This document shows, piece by piece, positions 1 to 5,422 of a DNA stretch of 10,460 bases. Origin of the DNA: JBALVO01 sp036961445 (GTDB taxonomy: Bacteria; Pseudomonadota; Gammaproteobacteria; Pseudomonadales; Halieaceae). The DNA is taken from contig JBALVO010000132.1 of the NCBI GenBank assembly GCA_036961445.1, positions 1-10,460 of the forward strand. Direction: 5' to 3'. The notes beneath the pieces were generated by a model. The model was not told where the DNA came from, ran no database searches, and saw only the letters and a list, made by a program, of their open reading frames with translations. Position numbers and translations under genes: made by a program. Numbering within the stretch: position 1 is the first letter of the stretch; every line of letters begins with the position of its first letter.

Positions 1-54
1 TGGCAGGATGAGCGTGGAAAGCATGGAGTGCTCTAACGAATAAGGTGCAGACAT
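1..54 (-). CDS. Possible start of a gene leaving the window (partial)
   Basis: An ATG at 54-52 opens a reading frame that stays open for 18 codons to the left edge (it begins Met-Ser-Ala-Pro-Tyr-Ser-Leu-Glu). It lies 67 bp beyond the stop of the SpmAB-like gene on the same strand. A GAGG stands 11 bases upstream of the ATG, a little far for a ribosome binding site, and an extended -10 element lies at 86-94. The visible part is too short to recognise a family. It is offered because promoter, ribosome site and start line up in order; chance is a real alternative. Confidence 0.3.
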   Translation of the reverse strand, partial: MSAPYSLEHSMLSTLILP

Positions 55-85
55 AGCAGTTTAAGCCTCAAAAGTTTCATCGCCG

Positions 86-94
86 ATTATATCA
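86..94 (-). promoter_or_regulatory. Extended -10 promoter element (TGaTATAAT)
   Basis: Read on the minus strand the bases are TGATATAAT, a perfect TATAAT preceded by TGn, which is the sigma70 extended -10 pattern. No good -35 hexamer is seen at 16-18 bp, as is common for extended -10 promoters. Transcription would begin near 79, about 25 bases before the ATG at 54. The element lies just past the stop of the SpmAB-like gene, so it would serve the gene leaving the window on the left. Confidence 0.38.
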
Positions 95-121
95 TTGCGG
101 AATGCCCTTAGCGCATAGGCA

Positions 122-1351
122 TTAGCCATAGAACCAATACGACACAATAATTGCTGCAGTAATCCCCGCCACATCAGCCGCAAGGCCGCAGGCCACAGCG
201 TGACGCGCATGCCTGATACCCACAGCACCAAAGTACACTGCCAATACATAAAACGTGGTCTCGGTAGAGCCCTGCATAGTCGCGGCCAGGCGACCCTGAA
301 ATGAATCCACCCCAAACGTGTTCATAGTGTCGATCATCATCGCCCTGGCTCCAGACCCGGACAGGGGCTTCATCAAGCCGGTAGGCATAGCGTCTATCCA
401 ACGCGCATCCCACCCGCCAAGAACCACCAGATCGCGAACCAACCCCAGCAGCACCTCCAGCGCGCCGCTGGCGCGAAATACTCCGATTGCCACCAGCATC
501 GCAAGTAGATATGGAATAATAGCAATGGCCGTTTCGAACCCCTGTTTTGCTCCTGTGATGAAGGTTTCATAGACATTCACTTGCCGGCGATGAGCGACAA
601 GCAGAAATACCATTATCAGACTGATAATTAGTAAATTACTGACCAGGCTGGACTGCTGCTGCAGTTCACTCGCACTGAGCGTCGCAAACCACCCAACTAT
701 CGCCAGCAAGAGCGCAAAAGCACTCATCAGAAAAGCCAGCACCACCGTATCCCACAATTTAATACGCTGCACCCAGGCCGTCACCAGCAAACCCGTCAAG
801 GTAGAACAGCTGGTGGCAATCAGGATAGGAATGAATACAGAAGCAGGATCTGTCGCACCTAACTGTGCCCGATATAACAATATAGTCATGGGGAACAGGG
901 TTACTGCCGACGTGTTCAGCACCAGGAACAAAATCTGCGCATCGCTGGCAACGTCTGCGCGAGGGTTGAGCGTTTGCAGATCTTTCATCGCCTTGATGCC
1001 TAGCGGCGTGGCTGCATTATCCAGACCAAGAAGATTGGCGGACAGGTTGAGCGTCATCGAGGATATGGCAGGGTGCCCTGCCGGAACTTCCGGCATCAGA
1101 CGAGTAAACAGCGGCGACAAGGCGCGCGCCAACTTGTCTATAAGTCCACTGGCCTCACCCACGGCCACTATCCCCAGCCACAGCGCCATCAACCCGATCA
1201 GGCCGATCGCCAGCTCCACAGCCAATCCGGCCATCTCAAACAGAGCCAATACCATGCGCTGGAAGACCTCGCTGTCACCGAGGCCGAACCATTGATACAG
1301 TGCGCTTATAAACGCAACAAGAAAAAAACCCAGCCAGATACGATGCAGCAT
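122..1351 (-). CDS. Fused SpmA-SpmB-type nucleoside-recognition (Gate) domain membrane protein
   Basis: A 409-residue, strongly hydrophobic protein with about ten predicted membrane segments. The N-terminal half carries the SpmA signature (residues about 102-122, with NLSANLLGLDNAATPLG and a following Lys-Ala-Met). The C-terminal half carries the SpmB signature (MPTGLMKPLSGSGAR at about 322-336 and QGSTETTFY at 360-368, then a Gly-Ile-Arg and His-Ala segment). Both belong to the Gate/nucleoside-recognition family. In Bacillus, SpmA and SpmB are separate proteins needed for spore-core dehydration. Proteobacteria that do not sporulate often carry one fused protein, whose substrate is not established. 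The ATG at 1351 shares its A with the TGA of the 34-codon ORF upstream (TGATG), and AGGG lies 6 bases before it, which suggests translational coupling. Family assignment is secure; the transported molecule is unknown. Confidence 0.88.
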   Translation of the reverse strand: MLHRIWLGFFLVAFISALYQWFGLGDSEVFQRMVLALFEMAGLAVELAIGLIGLMALWLGIVAVGEASGLIDKLARALSPLFTRLMPEVPAGHPAISSMTLNLSANLLGLDNAATPLGIKAMKDLQTLNPRADVASDAQILFLVLNTSAVTLFPMTILLYRAQLGATDPASVFIPILIATSCSTLTGLLVTAWVQRIKLWDTVVLAFLMSAFALLLAIVGWFATLSASELQQQSSLVSNLLIISLIMVFLLVAHRRQVNVYETFITGAKQGFETAIAIIPYLLAMLVAIGVFRASGALEVLLGLVRDLVVLGGWDARWIDAMPTGLMKPLSGSGARAMMIDTMNTFGVDSFQGRLAATMQGSTETTFYVLAVYFGAVGIRHARHAVACGLAADVAGITAAIIVSYWFYG

Positions 1352-1455
1352 CAGTCACCCTGTCTGGCGAGTAAGTCGATCAGGTATTGTGCCGCTGGCA
1401 AATTCCAATGACCCGGTAAGTCCTGGATTAATTTTACAAGCACCCTGTCAGACAT
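1351..1455 (-). CDS. Unrecognised 34-residue small protein between hydrolase and SpmAB genes
   Basis: The frame starts at ATG 1455-1453 and ends at TGA 1353-1351. Its start overlaps the last 8 bases of the hydrolase gene (ATGTCTGA) and its stop overlaps the SpmAB start by one base (TGATG), so it exactly fills the gap between two genes of one run. The product begins MSDRVLVKLIQDLPG and ends AAQYLIDLLARQGD. It has a hydrophobic/charged alternation typical of two short amphipathic helices around a Pro-Gly-His-Trp turn, and no signal peptide or membrane helix. The site before the ATG (GAGGGAC) places AGGG unusually close, so translation may depend on ribosomes finishing the hydrolase. I recognise no family. 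Chance is possible at this length, but the double overlap argues for a real gene. Confidence 0.5.
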   Translation of the reverse strand: MSDRVLVKLIQDLPGHWNLPAAQYLIDLLARQGD

Positions 1456-2221
1456 GTCCCTCGGGGAAAAACAGACTACGCCAGCTGCGTCGCTCAAAGG
1501 GCTGCCAGGCTCCGGCAGGAATCGCCAGGCGCTCCGCCACCAGAAACCAGATCGCCGGATTAAAGGTCATACCGCAGTGGCTACCGCGCACCCGGATACT
1601 CTGTGATTGTGCATGGCCGTCTTTTTGTATCGTAGTCTGCCAGTTGACGATACCGTCTCCTTTGGAGTAAATCGCGGTGGTGGGTACCGGCGGCGCATGG
1701 TGCAGAATATCCTGATCTATCGGCAGGTCCTCGGGAGGATTGAGCGCGGAGAACAAACGAGCCGGAATGGACCCTGTCATCCGCCCTTGACCAAATGGAC
1801 TGCCCAGGGAAATCACCTGCCGTACCTTGTCGGGAAACTCACGGGCCAATTCGCGCGCAAAGATTCCGCCGAGACTGTGGCCTACCAGAGAAACGGGACC
1901 TTCGTAACGCTCCGCAAGATAATGAATACGTTGCTCAAGGCCCTCCAGTATGCCTTCGCGAGGCCCAAGATTACGACCCATACCCCAGCCGTGCACGGCG
2001 TAATCAAGTTTAGTCAGGTAGCTACGCATAGCACGGTTATAACCATCACCACCCATAAAACCGGGCAATACCATTACCGGATGCCCATCTCCGCGGGGCG
2101 CTATTTTCCCCAGGGAGCGGCGCGTGATGTTCATTGAAAAGATTTCAGCAACTGCCCTGTGAGCTTCAGTCAACGCCAGCAGCGCGCTGGGGGGCGGTAT
2201 GTAGAGCTCGTAATCCGACAT
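1448..2221 (-). CDS. Alpha/beta-hydrolase (esterase/lipase-like)
   Basis: A 257-residue alpha/beta-hydrolase fold protein without a signal peptide, so probably cytoplasmic. The nucleophile elbow GHSLGG places the catalytic Ser at about residue 116. SKGDGIV supplies the acid (Asp about 189) and GSHCGM the His (about 215). The LPGFMGGDG loop before the first helices would form the oxyanion hole. The fold resembles PGAP1/lipase-type esterases; the substrate cannot be told. An in-frame ATG 18 bases upstream (2239) would add MQGAIA, but AAGGCG lies 8 bases before the 2221 ATG and nothing comparable precedes 2239, so the shorter form is preferred. Its stop overlaps the 34-codon ORF, placing it first in a run with the SpmAB-like gene. 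The 119 bp between it and pspC show no clear terminator, so read-through from the psp operon is possible. Confidence 0.82.
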   Translation of the reverse strand: MSDYELYIPPPSALLALTEAHRAVAEIFSMNITRRSLGKIAPRGDGHPVMVLPGFMGGDGYNRAMRSYLTKLDYAVHGWGMGRNLGPREGILEGLEQRIHYLAERYEGPVSLVGHSLGGIFARELAREFPDKVRQVISLGSPFGQGRMTGSIPARLFSALNPPEDLPIDQDILHHAPPVPTTAIYSKGDGIVNWQTTIQKDGHAQSQSIRVRGSHCGMTFNPAIWFLVAERLAIPAGAWQPFERRSWRSLFFPEGHV

Positions 2222-2340
2222 CGCTATGGCGCCTTGCATTAATAGATCTTATCGCAAGAGCATAGCGAAGATTAGCATCAGGGGGAAGTGCTCATGAAGC
2301 CAGCAAAACCACCTCCAGAGCCCTGCCAGCGATGTTTGCG

Positions 2341-2865
2341 TTACAGTTTGGAGAACTCCTTGTTTAACTCATATTGACGTGATGTCACATAGGACTCCAT
2401 GCCTTCCACCCGCCTGAGCGCTGCATCCAATCTATCCCTGGCGCGCTGCAAGCGCACACTACTGCTGTCGCTGTAGCGAAAAACCTTGCGCGGACGATAA
2501 TCATGGTGCTTTTCGTCGTACTCCATCTCAACTTCCACTTCCGCATACGCGTCATCATCGGTGTAGCTGCCATCCTCAGAGCGGCGCATGGGGCGCGGCG
2601 CCAGCATGATCCACGCTGCCAGGTATACCCACAGGGCCAGCGTGCCAGTGAACAAGAAAGCGCCCACCCACATCAGCCGCACTACCCAGGTAGCAATATC
2701 CCAATAGTCCGCCAGACCCGCTGCGACACCGGCAATTCTGCCTTTGCGGGTGTTACGGTACAGGTTCATACCCCAGCCGCCGCTCTTGCGCGAGCGAAAG
2801 CGGCGGCTACCGCTGGCACAATGATCCCGGTAAGCGCGACTGTGTCGACTCCGTCTTCTACTCAT
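2341..2865 (-). CDS. pspC: Phage shock protein C, envelope-stress sensor
   Basis: PspC is an inner-membrane protein that, with PspB, relieves PspA inhibition of PspF when the envelope is stressed. In this 174-residue protein the PspC domain runs from about 34 to 92: an N-terminal YRNTRKGRIAGVAAGLADYW segment, then one or two membrane passes (about 61-90). An acidic linker follows (97-120, rich in Asp and Glu), then a C-terminal helix ending in MESYVTS...L...F..L, which matches the end of E. coli PspC closely. It is longer than E. coli PspC (119 residues, from memory) because of the acidic linker and an Arg/Ser-rich N-terminus of about 32 residues. A strong AGGAG six bases before the 2865 ATG supports that long start over Met33. 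Only 3 bp separate it from pspB. It is the last recognisable psp gene. Confidence 0.9.
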   Translation of the reverse strand: MSRRRSRHSRAYRDHCASGSRRFRSRKSGGWGMNLYRNTRKGRIAGVAAGLADYWDIATWVVRLMWVGAFLFTGTLALWVYLAAWIMLAPRPMRRSEDGSYTDDDAYAEVEVEMEYDEKHHDYRPRKVFRYSDSSSVRLQRARDRLDAALRRVEGMESYVTSRQYELNKEFSKL

Positions 2866-2868
2866 ATC

Positions 2869-3126
2869 TCACTCCTTATCCCGCTGTTCGCGATCAACCT
2901 GCTTACGCCAGACCGGATGGTCATCGTCAAGTATCGATTCCAAAGTGCCAATGCGATCCGTCAATTTATCGACCGTTTCAAGCATCTGTTCAATAGATTC
3001 CCTGTCCTCGACATTGAGACTACGCGACGAGCGGTTCACGCTGCGATAATGCATGGTGATCCACATCGGTGCCACAACGACCAAAAACAGGATGGTGGGG
3101 ACAAACATGAACTTCCAAAATTCCAT
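2869..3126 (-). CDS. pspB: Phage shock protein B
   Basis: PspB is a small inner-membrane protein that works with PspC to sense envelope damage and release PspF from PspA. The 85 residues comprise one N-terminal membrane helix (about 5-25), a basic cytoplasmic segment (YRSVNRSSRS) and a C-terminal amphipathic helix. The RIGTLESILDDDHPVWR stretch (58-74) closely matches the conserved end of E. coli PspB. It is about ten residues longer than the E. coli protein because of a charged tail. AAGGA stands 8 bases before the ATG. It lies 87 bp after pspA and 3 bp before pspC, as expected for a psp operon. Confidence 0.92.
   Translation of the reverse strand: MEFWKFMFVPTILFLVVVAPMWITMHYRSVNRSSRSLNVEDRESIEQMLETVDKLTDRIGTLESILDDDHPVWRKQVDREQRDKE
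2872..2876 (-). promoter_or_regulatory. Ribosome binding site deciding the pspC start
   Basis: On the minus strand AGGAG lies 6 bases before the ATG at 2865, inside the last codons of pspB. It supports translation of the Arg-rich N-terminal extension of PspC rather than initiation at Met33, which has no comparable site. Confidence 0.65.
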
Positions 3127-3140
3127 TGATTCTTTCCTTG

Positions 3141-3170
3141 GGCAGCGCCGTGTGTAACTCGCATGCTGCC
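3141..3170 (-). other. Inverted repeat between pspA and pspB
   Basis: GGCAGC (3141-3146) and GCTGCC (3165-3170) are exact complements around an 18-base loop in the 87-bp pspA-pspB gap. In the transcript this could form a small hairpin just before the pspB ribosome site. It has no U-tract, so it is not a standard terminator. PspA is usually made in excess over PspB/C, and a hairpin here could contribute, but the 6-bp stem is weak and may be chance. Confidence 0.25.
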
Positions 3171-3213
3171 ATTATTGAAGCCAATAGCCAATCGACAGTA
3201 TCGGCTCTGCCTA

Positions 3214-3888
3214 TTACTCTTGCGCGCCTCCCATTTCAAACTTGAGACGTTCCAACTCGTCCGTGATGTGCTCGTCCTCCTGCAGTGCATTGATTTCCGC
3301 CGCCAGGTCAGGCGCCACTTCGCGCCCCAGATCCATCGACTCCAATTGGCTTTCCAGTGTGTCCATGCGGCGTTCATATTGCTCGAAGCGGTCGAATGCA
3401 CTATCCAGCGCCTCTCGCTGAATCTGGCGTTTCACCTTGATACGTGATTCAACCGTCTTACTGCGCATCGTTAGCGCTTTTTGCTTAGCCTTGGCATCGC
3501 TCAGTTTCTGCTGCAGCTTTGCCACTTCGACATTGAGCTGCGCAATGTGCTCATCGGTAGCGCTGAGCTCGGTTGCAACCACTGTCACCTCCTCCTCAAT
3601 CGCAAGCTTCTCCTGCAGCGCCGCCCTCGCTAGATCCTCACGGCCCTTGCTGATCGCCAGACGTGCCTTCTCCTCCCAACTGGCGGCCTCCCCCTGGACC
3701 TGCTCCAAACGGCGCGCCGCTGTCTTACGGTCTGCTAGTACTTTGGCTGAGGAACTGCGTACCTCGACCAGCGTATCCTCCATCTCCTGAATTATCAGAC
3801 GGATCATCTTCGGCGGATCCTCCGCCTGATCCAACATGGAATTGATATTTGAATTGATAATATCCGTCATGCGGGAAAAAATACCCAT
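3214..3888 (-). CDS. pspA: Phage shock protein A (PspA/IM30 family)
   Basis: PspA is a peripheral inner-membrane protein of the ESCRT-III-like PspA/IM30/Vipp1 family. It binds and inhibits PspF in resting cells, and oligomerises on damaged membrane under stress to limit proton leakage. At 224 residues it matches the E. coli length of about 222. The N-terminal amphipathic helix MGIFSRMTDIINSNINSMLD (1-20) is followed by the conserved AEDPPKMIRLIIQEMEDTL region (22-40), which is nearly identical to E. coli. A long alpha-helical coiled coil follows to about 185, then a final helix ending MGGAQE. AGGAG stands 7 bases before the ATG. It is second in the operon, 20 bp behind the small membrane-protein gene, whereas in E. 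coli pspA is first. Confidence 0.96.
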   Translation of the reverse strand: MGIFSRMTDIINSNINSMLDQAEDPPKMIRLIIQEMEDTLVEVRSSSAKVLADRKTAARRLEQVQGEAASWEEKARLAISKGREDLARAALQEKLAIEEEVTVVATELSATDEHIAQLNVEVAKLQQKLSDAKAKQKALTMRSKTVESRIKVKRQIQREALDSAFDRFEQYERRMDTLESQLESMDLGREVAPDLAAEINALQEDEHITDELERLKFEMGGAQE

Positions 3889-3908
3889 GATGTATCTCCT
3901 GTATTGCT

Positions 3909-4091
3909 CTATAGCCAGTTGCGCGAGGGCTTGTTGCCGCCGCGTGTTCTAATCCAGTAAAAAAACTCAATCACCACCGCGATCTGCAAAAAACTGTAGA
4001 TGCCGGCTGTTAGTCCGACAAATACGCTCGCTGCAGCGCATAAAATAATCAACGCCACATAAATCAGAATCCTTTCGTTCGAAGAGTTCAT
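3909..4091 (-). CDS. Unrecognised 60-residue two-helix membrane protein, first gene of the psp operon
   Basis: This small protein lies between the sigma54 promoter and pspA, with only 20 bp to the pspA start, so it must be transcribed with the psp genes. A polar N-terminus (MNSSNER) precedes two hydrophobic helices (about 8-28 and 31-47) joined by a short Thr-Ala-Gly turn. The second helix contains a Glu (42) and aromatic residues, and a basic tail (RTRGGNKPSRNWL) probably faces the cytoplasm. It does not resemble E. coli PspD, PspE or PspG as I recall them, although PspG is also a small two-helix protein with a charged tail. The ATG at 4091 has AAAGGAG at an 8-base spacing. The longer frame from 4154 would begin at the promoter, around the likely transcription start, and is rejected. 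By position it is probably an accessory membrane partner of PspA; function is unknown. Confidence 0.72.
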   Translation of the reverse strand: MNSSNERILIYVALIILCAAASVFVGLTAGIYSFLQIAVVIEFFYWIRTRGGNKPSRNWL

Positions 4092-4099
4092 AACCTTTG

Positions 4100-4106
4100 C
4101 TCCTTT
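4100..4106 (-). promoter_or_regulatory. Ribosome binding site deciding the start of the small psp membrane gene
   Basis: On the minus strand AAAGGAG lies 8 bases before the ATG at 4091, a strong Shine-Dalgarno match. It selects the 60-residue form over a longer frame that would begin at 4154, upstream of the expected transcript start near 4144. Confidence 0.7.
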
Positions 4107-4154
4107 GACGCCTTGCTCCACTACCAGCCAAATTGGCCAATACGCCTTTAGCAA

Positions 4155-4170
4155 TACAGGAAACGTGCCA
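4155..4170 (-). promoter_or_regulatory. Sigma54 (-24/-12) promoter of the psp operon
   Basis: On the minus strand the bases are TGGCACGTTTCCTGTA. This has a perfect -24 box TGGCACG and a -12 box CTGTA, with the expected 10 bases between GG and GT. The usual -12 dinucleotide is GC; GT is a departure, but as I recall E. coli pspA also carries GT here. Transcription would start near 4144, leaving about 50 bases before the first ATG at 4091. The adjacent divergent pspF encodes the matching activator, which makes the call strong despite the imperfect -12. Confidence 0.8.
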
Positions 4171-4232
4171 AATTCATTAACCCTCTGTTTTTATTGTACT
4201 TTTAGACTTATCAATGCAACCAACCGGCCATT

Positions 4233-4245
4233 TATCAAAAAATAA
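4233..4245 (+). promoter_or_regulatory. Candidate IHF site between enhancer and psp promoter
   Basis: TATCAAAAAATAA matches the IHF consensus WATCAANNNNTTR except for one base and lies in an A-rich tract. It is about 90-100 bp upstream of the predicted psp transcript start, between promoter and putative enhancer, where DNA bending would help PspF contact sigma54 polymerase. IHF assists psp transcription in E. coli. The match is short and the region AT-rich, so the call is tentative. Confidence 0.3.
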
Positions 4246-4269
4246 TAAGGCTTTATTAACCATTTATCT

Positions 4270-4302
4270 GTCAAAAATACCTTAAATAATGGTATTTTTG
4301 AC
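4270..4302. promoter_or_regulatory. Perfect 12-bp inverted repeat: candidate PspF enhancer/operator
   Basis: GTCAAAAATACC (4270-4281) is repeated as its exact complement GGTATTTTTGAC (4291-4302) around a 9-base AT-only centre. The dyad centre is about 143 bp upstream of the predicted psp start, a normal enhancer distance for a sigma54 activator, and only 3 bases separate it from the pspF ATG. Bound PspF could therefore both activate the psp operon and repress its own gene, as is known in E. coli. If transcribed in the plus direction the same bases could fold into a hairpin touching the pspF start. Assignment to PspF is inferred from position. Confidence 0.6.
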
Positions 4303-4305
4303 CAC

Positions 4306-5316
4306 ATGAGAACCCAAACAAGCATGATCGGTAATTCTTCTGCCCTGGCCAGCGCTCTGGACCAGCTTTCTCACCTTGCGCTTATCAACCGCCCCATCCT
4401 CATTGTTGGCGAGCGTGGTACCGGGAAAGAGCTGGCAGCAGAACGTCTGCACTATCTCTCCCCGCGCTGGGAAGCACCGCTGATAAAGGTTAATTGTGCT
4501 GCCATTGCCGACAGTTTGTTGGAATCGGAGTTGTTCGGTCACGAACCCGGTGCCTTCACCGGCGCTACTCGTACCCACCACGGCCGCTTTGAACGCGCCG
4601 ATGGTGGCACGTTGTTTTTGGATGAACTGGCCACTATGTCGGACCGCTTACAGGAAAAACTGCTGCGGTTGATTGAGTACGGGGAATTCGAGCGCCTGGG
4701 CGGCCAACAGACCCTGCGCGTTGACGTACGCGTTATCGCCGCAACCAATGCCAACCTCAGGGAACTGGCGAGCGAGAACCTTTTTCGAGAAGACTTACTG
4801 GATCGCCTGAGCTTTGATGTCGTGCACCTGCCTTCACTACGTCACAGGATTGAAGACATTGCCGAGTTGGCACAGCACTTCGCCATGCAGATGTGTGCCG
4901 AACTCGGGTGGGAGTTATTTGCAGGTTTTACCAATACGGCGATGACAGCATTGGAACAATACCCCTGGCCCGGCAATGTGCGTGAGTTAAAAAACGCAGT
5001 GGAACGCTCAATCTATCGCTGGAGCGACCCTGACCTGCGTGTGGATCATGTCGTTATAGATCCGTTTATTTCACCGTTTGAGCAACCACCACTGCAGCAA
5101 GACCAAGCTACACAATCAATCGAAGACCAGCCTGCGAAGACCGTGGATTTTGGCGCACGTATCGAAAACTTTGAAAAGCAGTTGTTGCGAGAAGCGCTGC
5201 AGGAACACGATCACAATCAACGCAGAACCGCCACCGCACTGGGGCTGAGTTATGACCAATTACGCGGCATGGTGCGCAAGCATCAGTTAACCCGGCAGCG
5301 CCGGAAATCACGCTAA
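4306..5316 (+). CDS. pspF: Psp operon transcriptional activator, sigma54-dependent
   Basis: PspF is a bacterial enhancer-binding AAA+ ATPase that remodels sigma54 polymerase at psp promoters and is held inactive by PspA. The 336 residues begin directly with the AAA+ domain, with no receiver or sensing domain, as in E. coli PspF. Visible elements are Walker A GERGTGKE (35-42), the sigma54-contacting GAFTGA loop (82-87), Walker B GGTLFLDEL (100-108), arginine-finger region FREDLLDRL (160-168) and sensor II WPGNVRELKN (221-230). A variable linker (about 255-285) leads to a Fis-type helix-turn-helix (about 305-327) and a basic tail. RFERADGGTLFLDELAT is essentially identical to the E. coli segment. 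It is divergent from the psp operon. No Shine-Dalgarno precedes the ATG; Met7 at 4324 has none either. Confidence 0.95.
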   Translation: MRTQTSMIGNSSALASALDQLSHLALINRPILIVGERGTGKELAAERLHYLSPRWEAPLIKVNCAAIADSLLESELFGHEPGAFTGATRTHHGRFERADGGTLFLDELATMSDRLQEKLLRLIEYGEFERLGGQQTLRVDVRVIAATNANLRELASENLFREDLLDRLSFDVVHLPSLRHRIEDIAELAQHFAMQMCAELGWELFAGFTNTAMTALEQYPWPGNVRELKNAVERSIYRWSDPDLRVDHVVIDPFISPFEQPPLQQDQATQSIEDQPAKTVDFGARIENFEKQLLREALQEHDHNQRRTATALGLSYDQLRGMVRKHQLTRQRRKSR

Positions 5317-5343
5317 ACGGCCGCCGGGCAAAGTCTCCATAAA

Positions 5344-5349
5344 TATAAT
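5344..5349 (+). promoter_or_regulatory. Possible -10 element upstream of the gabD-like gene
   Basis: A perfect TATAAT lies in the 106-bp gap between pspF and the gabD-like gene, with transcription expected near 5356 and a leader of about 67 bases. The -35 position is GC-rich and unlike TTGACA, so an activator or read-through from pspF may be needed. A second, weaker pair (TTAACA 5374-5379, CATACT 5398-5403, spacer 18) would leave almost no leader before the ribosome site (AGGAG at 5410-5414). Confidence 0.33.
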
Positions 5350-5422
5350 GTGCAAGGGGTATAGCGTGATCATTTAACAGCGCGTAAGCTGCTGCTTCAT
5401 ACTGTCTACAGGAGATCTTATA

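Noticed and set aside
101..123. AATGCC/GGCATT inverted repeat at the SpmAB stop as a terminator
   Set aside because: Only 6 bp with an 11-base loop and no following U-run on the minus strand.
813..1295. 160-codon plus-strand open frame opposite the SpmAB-like gene
   Set aside because: Antisense shadow of a membrane-protein gene with clear SpmA motifs.
1607..2137. 176-codon plus-strand open frame opposite the hydrolase
   Set aside because: Antisense to a gene with an intact catalytic triad; low-complexity composition and no start signals.
2240..2340. GCCAGC copies after pspC as a terminator stem
   Set aside because: The two copies are direct repeats, not complements, so no stem forms.
2503..3129. 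208-codon plus-strand open frame over pspB/pspC
   Set aside because: Antisense shadow of three-frame-consistent psp genes whose products are clearly recognisable; its own translation has no family-like pattern or ribosome site.
4092..4154. 21-codon N-terminal extension of the small psp membrane protein (start 4154)
   Set aside because: It would begin at the sigma54 promoter, about 10 bases upstream of the expected transcript start, and lacks a ribosome site; the 4091 ATG has a strong one.
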